NCBI RefSeq assembly: GCF_013337685.1
Contig: NZ_SUQN01000005.1
Coordinates: 124,001-188,000, forward strand
Length of the DNA: 64,000 bases
DNA from: Citrobacter gillenii
Lineage (GTDB): Bacteria; Pseudomonadota; Gammaproteobacteria; Enterobacterales; Enterobacteriaceae
Direction of reading: 5' to 3'
A model generated the notes under the pieces. That model did not search any database, was not told where the DNA came from, and saw nothing but the letters and a program-made list of their open reading frames with translations. The translations under genes and the position numbers were made by a program. Below, in pieces: positions 1 through 8,408 of the stretch; the first letter of the stretch is position 1, and the number at the start of each line of letters is the position of its first letter.

Positions 1-972
<972 letters not shown>

Positions 973-985
973 GGGTGTGATGATG

Positions 986-1630
986 ATGATGCAACCACAA
1001 ATTAAACCTGTTGATGAACATTCAGCAGGGGATATCATCGCGCGCATCGGTAGTCTGACCCGAATGCTGCGCGACAGCCTGCGTGAACTGGGGCTGGATC
1101 AGGCCATTGCTGAAGCGGCGGAAGCGATCCCGGATGCGCGCGATCGTCTGGATTACGTTGTGCAGATGACCGCACAGGCAGCAGAGCGTGCGCTGAACAG
1201 CGTAGAAGCCTCGCAGCCACACCAGGACGCAATGGAAAAAGGGGCCAAAACCCTGAGTAAACGCTGGGACGAATGGTTTGAGAATCCGATTGAACTGTCT
1301 GATGCCCGTGAACTGGTGACCGACACCCGTCAGTTCCTCGGTGATGTCCCTGGACACACCAGTTTTACCAATGCTCAGCTGCTCGACATTATGATGGCGC
1401 AGGATTTCCAGGACCTTACCGGCCAGGTTATCAAGCGCATGATGGACGTTATTCAGGAAATTGAGCGCCAGCTGTTAATGGTGCTGCTGGAGAACATCCC
1501 TGAGCAGGGCGCCCGTCCAAAACGTGAAAACGAAAGTTTGCTGAACGGCCCGCAGGTTGACACCTCGAAAGCCGGCGTTGTGGCAAGTCAGGATCAGGTT
1601 GACGACCTGCTGGACAGTCTCGGGTTCTGA
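986..1630 (+). CDS. cheZ: CheZ, CheY-P phosphatase
   Basis: A 214-residue helical protein that dephosphorylates CheY-P and so ends the tumble signal. The catalytic stretch [10 protein letters not shown] holds the aspartate and glutamine equivalent to D143 and Q147. The C-terminal [12 protein letters not shown] is the amphipathic CheY-docking helix. Four consecutive in-frame ATGs occur at 980, 983, 986 and 989. The one at 986 gives the family length (MMQP start) and lies about 10 bases after the GAGGG at 971-975; 983 is equally possible. It is the last gene of the chemotaxis operon and is followed by a terminator-like hairpin. Confidence 0.96.
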   Translation: MMQPQIKPVDEHSAGDIIARIGSLTRMLRDSLRELGLDQAIAEAAEAIPDARDRLDYVVQMTAQAAERALNSVEASQPHQDAMEKGAKTLSKRWDEWFENPIELSDARELVTDTRQFLGDVPGHTSFTNAQLLDIMMAQDFQDLTGQVIKRMMDVIQEIERQLLMVLLENIPEQGARPKRENESLLNGPQVDTSKAGVVASQDQVDDLLDSLGF

Positions 1631-1695
1631 TTCGTGCAGGCCGGATGTAGGGGCAACCGCTTCTCTTCCGGTCTGCATACTCTCTACCGTCTGTA

Positions 1696-1725
1696 GGGGT
1701 TAACGTCATAAACCCCGTCTTTTTT
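1696..1725 (+). terminator. Probable intrinsic terminator of the che operon
   Basis: The inverted repeat GGGGTT (1696-1701) and AACCCC (1711-1716) with a 9-base loop is followed by GTCTTTTTT. It lies between cheZ and flhB. A second hairpin with 11-base arms and one mismatch (TGCAGGCCGGA at 1635-1645, TCCGGTCTGCA at 1667-1677) sits just after cheZ and resembles a degenerate REP unit. Confidence 0.55.
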
Positions 1726-1800
1726 ACCGCTTACTCTCGCCATTGCTGTGTCGCTGTTCTGGCATCATTCTCGCCTGTGTCTCTATCCAGGGTCTGATGC

Positions 1801-2952
1801 GTGGCAGAAGAAAGCGACGACGACAAAACAGAAGCCCCCACACCCCACCGACTTGAAAAAGCGCGGGAAGATGGGCAGATCCCCCGTTCCAAAGAGCTGA
1901 CCTCACTGCTTATTTTGCTGGTGGGCGTGTGCATTATCTGGATCGGCGGGGAGTCGCTGGCCCGCAGATTGGCGGGTATGCTGTCGGCCGGGCTGCGTTT
2001 TGACCACAGTATGGTCAACGACCCTAATCTGATCCTCAGCCAAATCATTCTGCTGATTAAAGACGCCATGATTGCGCTGTTACCGCTGATTACTGGCGTG
2101 GTGCTGGTGGCATTGATCTCGCCGGTGATGTTGGGCGGTTTGATCTTCAGCGGTAAATCGCTGCAACCCAAATTTTCGAAGCTGAATCCGCTGCCGGGTA
2201 TCAAGCGCATGTTTTCTGCGCAAACCGGTGCTGAACTGCTGAAAGCCATCCTGAAATCTACGCTGGTTGGCAGCGTGGCTGGATTCTATCTCTGGCACAA
2301 GTGGCCGGAGATGATGCGGTTGATGGCCGAATCGCCGATTACCGCAATGGGTAATGCCCTTGATTTAGTTGGCATGTGTGCGCTGCTGGTGGTGCTCGGG
2401 GTGATCCCGATGGTGGGGTTTGACGTTTTTTTCCAAATTTACAGCCATGTGAAAAAGCTGCGCATGTCACGCCAGGATATTCGCGATGAATATAAACAAA
2501 GCGAAGGTGACCCGCACGTTAAAGGCAAAATTCGCCAGATGCAGCGTGCGGTAGCGCAGCGACGCATGATGGCGGATGTGCCGAAAGCCGACGTCATTGT
2601 GACTAACCCCACACACTATTCGGTCGCCTTGCAATATGACGAAAACAAAATGAGTGCGCCACGCGTCGTCGCCAAAGGGGCGGGGCTGGTCGCGTTGCGT
2701 ATTCGCGAAATTGGCGCGGAACATCGAGTCCCAACCTTAGAAGCACCACCGCTGGCCCGTGCGTTATATCGCCATGCTGAGATTGGTCAGCAAATACCCG
2801 GCCAGCTGTATGCTGCCGTCGCAGAAGTGCTGGCGTGGGTATGGCAATTAAAACGCTGGCGTCTGGCGGGCGGCAAGCCGCCACCGCAACCTGGAAACCT
2901 TCCGGTGCCTGAAGCACTGGATTTTATGAACGAGAAGAATACTGATGGCTAA
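1801..2952 (+). CDS. flhB: FlhB, flagellar type III export switch protein
   Basis: A 383-residue inner-membrane protein of the flagellar export gate. The N-terminal half contains four hydrophobic segments. The cytoplasmic half has the NPTH autocleavage motif (in VTNPTHYSV), which FlhB uses to switch export from rod/hook to filament substrates. The GTG at 1801 is chosen because the conserved acidic N-terminus (AEESDDDKTEAPTPHR) begins there and gives the family length. The end overlaps flhA by 8 bases, implying translational coupling. A FlhDC-dependent class 2 promoter is expected upstream by analogy, but I could not place it by eye. Confidence 0.97.
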   Translation: MAEESDDDKTEAPTPHRLEKAREDGQIPRSKELTSLLILLVGVCIIWIGGESLARRLAGMLSAGLRFDHSMVNDPNLILSQIILLIKDAMIALLPLITGVVLVALISPVMLGGLIFSGKSLQPKFSKLNPLPGIKRMFSAQTGAELLKAILKSTLVGSVAGFYLWHKWPEMMRLMAESPITAMGNALDLVGMCALLVVLGVIPMVGFDVFFQIYSHVKKLRMSRQDIRDEYKQSEGDPHVKGKIRQMQRAVAQRRMMADVPKADVIVTNPTHYSVALQYDENKMSAPRVVAKGAGLVALRIREIGAEHRVPTLEAPPLARALYRHAEIGQQIPGQLYAAVAEVLAWVWQLKRWRLAGGKPPPQPGNLPVPEALDFMNEKNTDG

Positions 2953-5023
2953 TCTGGTCGCGATGCTGCGCCTGCCCGGCAACCTGAAATCCACACAATG
3001 GCAGATTCTTGCCGGGCCGATCCTCATCCTGCTTATCTTGTCGATGATGGTGCTGCCGCTGCCAGCGTTCATCCTTGATTTACTGTTTACCTTTAATATT
3101 GCGTTGTCGATCATGGTGTTGCTGGTGGCGATGTTCACCCAGCGCACGCTCGAGTTCGCTGCCTTCCCGACCATTTTGCTGTTCACCACATTATTACGCC
3201 TGGCGCTGAACGTTGCCTCGACGCGTATTATTTTGATGGAAGGGCATACCGGTTCGGCGGCGGCGGGGAAGGTGGTTGAAGCGTTTGGTCACTTCCTGGT
3301 GGGCGGTAACTTTGCCATCGGTATCGTGGTTTTTGTCATTCTTGTCATTATCAACTTTATGGTTATCACCAAAGGTGCCGGTCGTATTGCCGAAGTTGGC
3401 GCACGCTTTGTGCTGGACGGTATGCCCGGTAAACAGATGGCGATTGACGCCGATCTCAATGCCGGACTGATTGGGGAAGATGAAGCCAAAAAACGTCGTT
3501 CAGAAGTGACCCAGGAAGCTGATTTTTACGGCTCTATGGACGGTGCGAGTAAATTCGTTCGCGGGGACGCCGTTGCCGGTATTCTGATCATGGTGATTAA
3601 CGTGGTCGGCGGCCTGCTGGTAGGCGTATTACAACACGGTATGAGTATGGGCAGTGCGGCTGAAAGCTACACCTTGCTGACCATCGGTGACGGTCTGGTC
3701 GCCCAAATCCCGGCGCTGGTTATCTCCACCGCGGCGGGCGTTATCGTGACGCGCGTCAGTACCGATCAGGATGTCGGCGAACAGATGGTCACTCAGCTGT
3801 TCAGTAACCCCAGCGTGATGGTGCTCAGTGCGGCGGTGCTCGGTTTACTGGGCCTGGTACCAGGCATGCCAAACCTGGTATTTCTGATGTTTACCGCAGC
3901 GCTATTGGGGTTGGCCTGGTGGCTGCGCGGTCGCGAGACAAAAGCCCCTGCGGAACCTCAGACGATCAAAATGCCGGAAAATAATGCGGTGGTGGAAGCG
4001 ACCTGGAACGATGTCCAACTGGAAGACTCGCTGGGAATGGAAGTGGGGTATCGCCTGATCCCAATGGTGGATTTTCAGCAAGATGGCGAGTTGCTGGGAC
4101 GAATTCGCAGTATTCGTAAGAAATTTGCCCAGGATATGGGCTTCCTGCCGCCGGTGGTGCACATCCGCGACAATATGGATCTGCAGCCTGCGCGCTATCG
4201 CATCCTGATGAAAGGGGTAGAAATTGGCAGCGGGGATGCCTATCCGGGACGCTGGCTGGCCATCAACCCTGGTACGGCAGCGGGATCGCTGCCGGGTGAG
4301 AAAACGGTTGATCCGGCTTTTGGTCTGGACGCTATCTGGATTGAAAGTGCGCTAAAAGAACAGGCGCAAATCCAGGGCTTCACGGTGGTGGAAGCCAGTA
4401 CCGTCGTCGCCACGCATCTGAATCACCTGATTGGCCAGTTTGCCGCCGAACTGTTTGGACGTCAGGAGGCGCAACAATTGCTGGACCGCGTGTCGCAGGA
4501 AATGCCGAAACTGACTGAGGATCTGGTGCCTGGCGTGGTGACGCTGACCACGCTACATAAAGTGTTGCAGAATTTATTGGATGAAAAAGTGCCGATTCGC
4601 GATATGCGCACCATCCTCGAAACGCTGGCTGAACATGCGCCGCTGCAAAACGATCCGCATGAACTCACCGCCGTGGTCCGCGTGGCGTTGGGAAGGGCGA
4701 TTACCCAGCAATGGTTCCCGGGGAACGACGAAGTTCAGGTTATTGGCCTGGATACGCCGCTTGAGCGCTTGCTGCTGCAGGCCTTACAAGGGGGCGGCGG
4801 CCTGGAGCCGGGGCTGGCAGACCGACTGTTGGCGCAAACTCAGGAAGCGTTATCGCGCCAGGAAATGTTGGGCGCGCCGCCGGTGCTGTTGGTTAATCAT
4901 GCATTGAGGCCTCTGCTGGCGCGTTTTTTACGCCGCAGCATACCGCAGCTGGTGGTGTTGTCGAACATGGAGCTTTCCGATAACCGCCATATCCGCATGA
5001 CCGCGACCATCGGAGGTAAATAA
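2945..5023 (+). CDS. flhA: FlhA, flagellar type III export gate protein
   Basis: A 692-residue protein, the exact length of E. coli FlhA. About eight transmembrane segments occupy the first ~330 residues. The conserved FHIPEP-type stretch, including RIAEVGARFVLDGMPGKQMA, lies in the cytoplasmic loop, and a large C-terminal domain that docks export substrates and chaperones follows. FlhA helps couple proton motive force to export. The start lies inside the end of flhB (8-base overlap) and the stop overlaps the flhE ATG by one base, so flhBAE behaves as one translationally coupled operon. Confidence 0.97.
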   Translation: MANLVAMLRLPGNLKSTQWQILAGPILILLILSMMVLPLPAFILDLLFTFNIALSIMVLLVAMFTQRTLEFAAFPTILLFTTLLRLALNVASTRIILMEGHTGSAAAGKVVEAFGHFLVGGNFAIGIVVFVILVIINFMVITKGAGRIAEVGARFVLDGMPGKQMAIDADLNAGLIGEDEAKKRRSEVTQEADFYGSMDGASKFVRGDAVAGILIMVINVVGGLLVGVLQHGMSMGSAAESYTLLTIGDGLVAQIPALVISTAAGVIVTRVSTDQDVGEQMVTQLFSNPSVMVLSAAVLGLLGLVPGMPNLVFLMFTAALLGLAWWLRGRETKAPAEPQTIKMPENNAVVEATWNDVQLEDSLGMEVGYRLIPMVDFQQDGELLGRIRSIRKKFAQDMGFLPPVVHIRDNMDLQPARYRILMKGVEIGSGDAYPGRWLAINPGTAAGSLPGEKTVDPAFGLDAIWIESALKEQAQIQGFTVVEASTVVATHLNHLIGQFAAELFGRQEAQQLLDRVSQEMPKLTEDLVPGVVTLTTLHKVLQNLLDEKVPIRDMRTILETLAEHAPLQNDPHELTAVVRVALGRAITQQWFPGNDEVQVIGLDTPLERLLLQALQGGGGLEPGLADRLLAQTQEALSRQEMLGAPPVLLVNHALRPLLARFLRRSIPQLVVLSNMELSDNRHIRMTATIGGK

Positions 5024-5415
5024 TGCGTAAGTTTCTGTGGCTGTTATTGTTTCCTCTGGCAGTGCAGGCCGCCGGAGAAGGCGCCTGGCAGGCTAGTGGC
5101 ATGGGCATTACGTTAAATCACCGCGGGCAGTCTGCCTCGTCTGCGCCTTTGGTTCCCGGCCAGCCCGTCTCGGGGTTGATGACGCTGGTAGCCTGGCGCT
5201 ATGAGCTGAATGGCCCTACGCCTGCGGGGCTGCGGGTACGTTTATGTTCGCAGTCGCGCTGCGTTGAGCTGGACGGGCAAAGCGGCACCACTCACGGATT
5301 TAATAACGTACCTGCCGTGGAGCCGATGCATTTTGTCTGGGAGGTGCCCGGCGGCGGTCGCCTGATCCCGGCCTTACAGGTGCAAAGTAATCAGGTCATC
5401 GTCAACTACCGTTAA
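5023..5415 (+). CDS. flhE: FlhE, periplasmic flagellar protein
   Basis: A 130-residue protein with a clear signal peptide (MRKFLWLLLFPLAVQA, cut near AxA). Two cysteines in the mature part (LCSQSRCVEL) could form a disulphide. In Salmonella, FlhE is reported to limit proton leakage through the export apparatus and to affect swarming. The start overlaps the flhA stop by one base, with GGAGG at about 5012-5016 as ribosome-binding site. It is the last flagellar gene here; in E. coli the next gene is argS, whereas here about 5 kb of other genes intervene. Confidence 0.95.
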   Translation: MRKFLWLLLFPLAVQAAGEGAWQASGMGITLNHRGQSASSAPLVPGQPVSGLMTLVAWRYELNGPTPAGLRVRLCSQSRCVELDGQSGTTHGFNNVPAVEPMHFVWEVPGGGRLIPALQVQSNQVIVNYR

Positions 5416-5482
5416 TTCTCTCTTCTTCATCGCAGCTGGCAGATGAAACTGCTGGCTGTCTCGCACTTTTTGACCCGCCACT

Positions 5483-5513
5483 TTGATTTAAAAGAAACGC
5501 TGTTTTATAAAAT
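5483..5513 (+). promoter_or_regulatory. Predicted rhiTN promoter with an embedded KdgR-type operator
   Basis: TTGATT (5483-5488), a 17-base spacer and TATAAAAT (5506-5513) form a good sigma-70 promoter. The spacer and -10 region hold a near-palindrome at 5491-5509 with the core GAAACGCTGTTTT. It agrees at 17 of 19 positions with the KdgR consensus AATRAAAYRNYRTTTYATT as I recall it. KdgR represses pectin-catabolism genes until KDG accumulates, which fits the downstream genes. The implied leader is about 160 bases long and I see nothing else in it. The rest of the 5416-5680 gap shows no gene. Confidence 0.6.
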
Positions 5514-5680
5514 AGGTGACTTACGTTGCCGGACTCTTTGTGCTGTTGCCATTTCGCGATTATCCCTGGCAGAAATAAAAAGGTTTCCCTTGCGGTTAAC
5601 TTTTACTGTGGCCGTGTAAGGACGTCCTGCATCGAAGTGAGGATTGCGGGGCCTCCCAATAATGTGCAGGGGTAACGGCA

Positions 5681-7264
5681 ATGAGAACACGTAAAATTGG
5701 GTTGGTAAATTATTTTGCCTATGGGGCAGGTGACTTTTTAGGCGCAGGGACCACGGCGCTGACCGCCGCATGGTTGCTCTATTTCTACACCACTTTTTGT
5801 GGCCTGACGCCTATTGAGGCGACGTTTATTTTTGCAACGGCCAGGGTGCTGGATGCGGTGGTTAGCCCATTAATGGGCTTTTTAACGGATAATTTTGGAT
5901 CGACCTGGCTTGGTAAACGCTTTGGCCGACGTAAGTTTTTTATTCTGCTGGGGATTCCCTGTGTCTTTAGCTACTCCCTGATGTGGGTCGGCGACATGGG
6001 ATTCTGGTACTACCTGCTGACCTACCTGGTGTTTGATGTGGTTTACACCATGATTCTGGTGCCCTATGAAACGCTGGTACCGGAAATGACCGATGATTTT
6101 AAACAGAAAACCAAGTTTTCTGGCGCGCGTATTTCTATGGCCCAGATGTCAGCCATACTGGCCTCGTTCTTACCTGGCGTACTGTTGACGCTGTTTGGTA
6201 AACACAATCCTGTTTCATTTTTCTATGCCAGCCTGGTGTTTTCGGTGCTGTGCGCGCTGATGCTGACCTTTGTGTGGTTTTTTACCTGGGAACGCCCGCG
6301 TGAAGAATGGAGCGAAGCGGCACTTCGCGCTGAAGAAGAGAAGAAAAGCCTGACCTTTCGTCAGAGCATGAGTCGTCTTTTCACTGAGCTAAGTTCGACG
6401 ATGCGCATCCGCATTTTCCGTCAACATTTGGGCATGTATCTTGGTGGTTATATCGCGCAGGACGTGTTCAACGCGGTCTTTACCTACTATGTGGTGTTTG
6501 TGTTGATGCAGGAAGCCTCTATGGCGTCGAACCTGCTGGGCACCATGGCTATCTTCCAGTTTATTGCGGTTATCGCCATGATCCCGCTGTGCATTCGCTT
6601 TGGACCGGCCCCGTCTTACCGGATGGTGGTGGTGCTGTTTGGCCTGAGTTCTCTCTCTTATGCGGTGTTGTATTACGCCGGGCTGAGTGATGTGTACGCC
6701 TTATTGCTGCTGGTTTCCGCCGTTGCGGGCCTGGGACGTGGTGGCATCAATTATGTTCCGTGGAATACCTACACCTATATCGCCGATGTCGACGAGGTGA
6801 TCACAGGCCAGCGTCGGGAAGGGATCTTTGCCGGCATCATGACCTTAACGCGCAAAGCCTCGCAGGCGGGGGCCGTCATGCTGGTCGGCATTGTTATGCA
6901 GTTATCGGGTTTTGTCTCCGGGCAGAGTGAACAACCTGCTGCGGTCAGCCATACCATTCTGTTCATTCTGAGTTGCGGTACGTTGATTGTACTGGCGTTG
7001 GGATTCCTGGTGTCTCTACGTTTCAAACTGAATCTGCAAACACATAGTACCTTGCGTGAAGAGACTGCAAAAATGCGTGAGTCAGGTCGCCCCATGCCAG
7101 AAGGGCTTACTCCTGAAGGACGTGCAACGGTAGAGATGCTGTCAGGCATGCCGTATGAATCACTTTGGGGTAACAACAATATTGGTTACCTGAATCGTAA
7201 TAAACCTGCTGCGCCATCACTGCAACATGGCTCAGCATTGAATTCGACATTGCACAGAGGTTAA
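5681..7264 (+). CDS. rhiT: RhiT-like GPH-family sugar:cation symporter (rhamnogalacturonide uptake)
   Basis: A 527-residue polytopic membrane protein of the glycoside-pentoside-hexuronide (MelB-like) branch of the major facilitator superfamily. It has about twelve hydrophobic segments, an early YGAGDF motif and the LGKRFGRRKFF loop after the second segment. The C-terminal ~70 residues are hydrophilic. The next gene, 4 bases downstream, is a family 105 hydrolase; this pairing is that of rhiTN in Dickeya, where RhiT imports unsaturated rhamnogalacturonides. The ATG follows AGGGG at about 5668-5672. The pair is absent from E. coli K-12 at this locus. Substrate specificity is inferred from the neighbour and operator; TogT-like oligogalacturonide transport is an alternative. 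Confidence 0.72.
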   Translation: MRTRKIGLVNYFAYGAGDFLGAGTTALTAAWLLYFYTTFCGLTPIEATFIFATARVLDAVVSPLMGFLTDNFGSTWLGKRFGRRKFFILLGIPCVFSYSLMWVGDMGFWYYLLTYLVFDVVYTMILVPYETLVPEMTDDFKQKTKFSGARISMAQMSAILASFLPGVLLTLFGKHNPVSFFYASLVFSVLCALMLTFVWFFTWERPREEWSEAALRAEEEKKSLTFRQSMSRLFTELSSTMRIRIFRQHLGMYLGGYIAQDVFNAVFTYYVVFVLMQEASMASNLLGTMAIFQFIAVIAMIPLCIRFGPAPSYRMVVVLFGLSSLSYAVLYYAGLSDVYALLLLVSAVAGLGRGGINYVPWNTYTYIADVDEVITGQRREGIFAGIMTLTRKASQAGAVMLVGIVMQLSGFVSGQSEQPAAVSHTILFILSCGTLIVLALGFLVSLRFKLNLQTHSTLREETAKMRESGRPMPEGLTPEGRATVEMLSGMPYESLWGNNNIGYLNRNKPAAPSLQHGSALNSTLHRG

Positions 7265-7268
7265 GTAA

Positions 7269-8408
7269 ATGATTGTTTATCCGGTTAAACACAGCCCGTT
7301 GTTACGTCAACCTGAACATTTTATTGCCAGAGATGAGTTAAAAACGCTTATCAAGAAGGTGACGCATAATCTGGTCAATATTCATGATGAGAGCGGTGAG
7401 TTCTTGCTGCGACTGGATGACGGACGCGTTATTGACACCAAAGGGTGGGCTGGATGGGAGTGGACGCACGGCGTCGGCCTGTACGGGATGTACCAGTATT
7501 ACCAGCAAACCGGTGATGAAACGATGCGCGATATCATCGATGGCTGGTTTGCCGACCGCTTTGCGGAAGGCGCGACGACTAAAAACGTCAATACCATGGC
7601 GCCGTTTCTGACGCTGGCGTATCGCTATGAAGAAACGCGCAATCCGGCGTATCTGCCGTGGCTTGATTCCTGGGCTGAGTGGGCGATGCACGACATGCCG
7701 CGTACCGATTTTGGTGGTATGCAGCACATCACGCTGGCGGAAGAGAATCATCAGCAGATGTGGGACGACACGTTGATGATGACGGTGTTACCGCTGGCGA
7801 AGATTGGCAAACTGCTCAACCGCCCCGAGTACGTTGAAGAGGCGACGTATCAGTTCCTGTTACATGTGCAAAACCTGATGGATAAAGAAACCGGTCTGTG
7901 GTTCCACGGCTGGAGCTATGAGGGAAATCATAACTTTGCCAACGCCCGCTGGGCGCGCGGTAACAGCTGGCTAACTATTGTTATTCCGGAGTTCCTCGAA
8001 CTGGTCGATTTACCGGAGAATAATGCCGTTCGTCGCTATCTGGTACAGGTACTGAATGCGCAAATTGCGGCCCTGGCGAAGTGTCAGGATGAGAGTGGTC
8101 TGTGGCACACGTTGCTGGACGATCCGCATTCTTACCTTGAAGCGTCAGCCACCGCCGGATTTGCTTATGGGATTTTGAAAGCGGTGCGTAAGCGTTATGT
8201 CGGGCAGGAATATGCGGCGGTAGCAGAACTCGCCATCAAAGGCATTGTGCAGCATATCTCACCAGAAGGGGAGCTGCTGCAAACCTCATTTGGTACCGGA
8301 ATGGGGCACAATCTCGAGTTCTATCGCAACATTCCGCTGACCTCCATGCCTTACGGCCAGGCGATGGCGATGCTGTGTCTCACCGAATACTTGCGTAAGT
8401 ATTTTTAA
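7269..8408 (+). CDS. rhiN: RhiN-like unsaturated rhamnogalacturonyl hydrolase (GH105)
   Basis: A 379-residue soluble protein with no signal peptide, with the (alpha/alpha)6-barrel sequence character of the YteR/YesR family. Aromatic- and glycine-rich repeats such as GWAGWEWTHGVGLYGMYQYY and RWARGNSWL are typical. The WDD at about residues 165-167 (in QMWDDTLMM) contains the probable catalytic aspartate. Such enzymes remove the 4,5-unsaturated galacturonate from the non-reducing end of rhamnogalacturonan fragments in the cytoplasm, which fits the importer encoded 4 bases upstream. AGAGG at about 7256-7260 is the ribosome-binding site. The 3' end overlaps the convergent PBP gene by 29 bases. 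Confidence 0.82.
   Translation: MIVYPVKHSPLLRQPEHFIARDELKTLIKKVTHNLVNIHDESGEFLLRLDDGRVIDTKGWAGWEWTHGVGLYGMYQYYQQTGDETMRDIIDGWFADRFAEGATTKNVNTMAPFLTLAYRYEETRNPAYLPWLDSWAEWAMHDMPRTDFGGMQHITLAEENHQQMWDDTLMMTVLPLAKIGKLLNRPEYVEEATYQFLLHVQNLMDKETGLWFHGWSYEGNHNFANARWARGNSWLTIVIPEFLELVDLPENNAVRRYLVQVLNAQIAALAKCQDESGLWHTLLDDPHSYLEASATAGFAYGILKAVRKRYVGQEYAAVAELAIKGIVQHISPEGELLQTSFGTGMGHNLEFYRNIPLTSMPYGQAMAMLCLTEYLRKYF

Noticed and set aside
5430-5460. Imperfect repeat GCAGCTGGCAG ... CTGCTGGCTG after flhE
   Set aside because: The stem has mismatches and no T run follows, so a terminator call for flhBAE is not supported.
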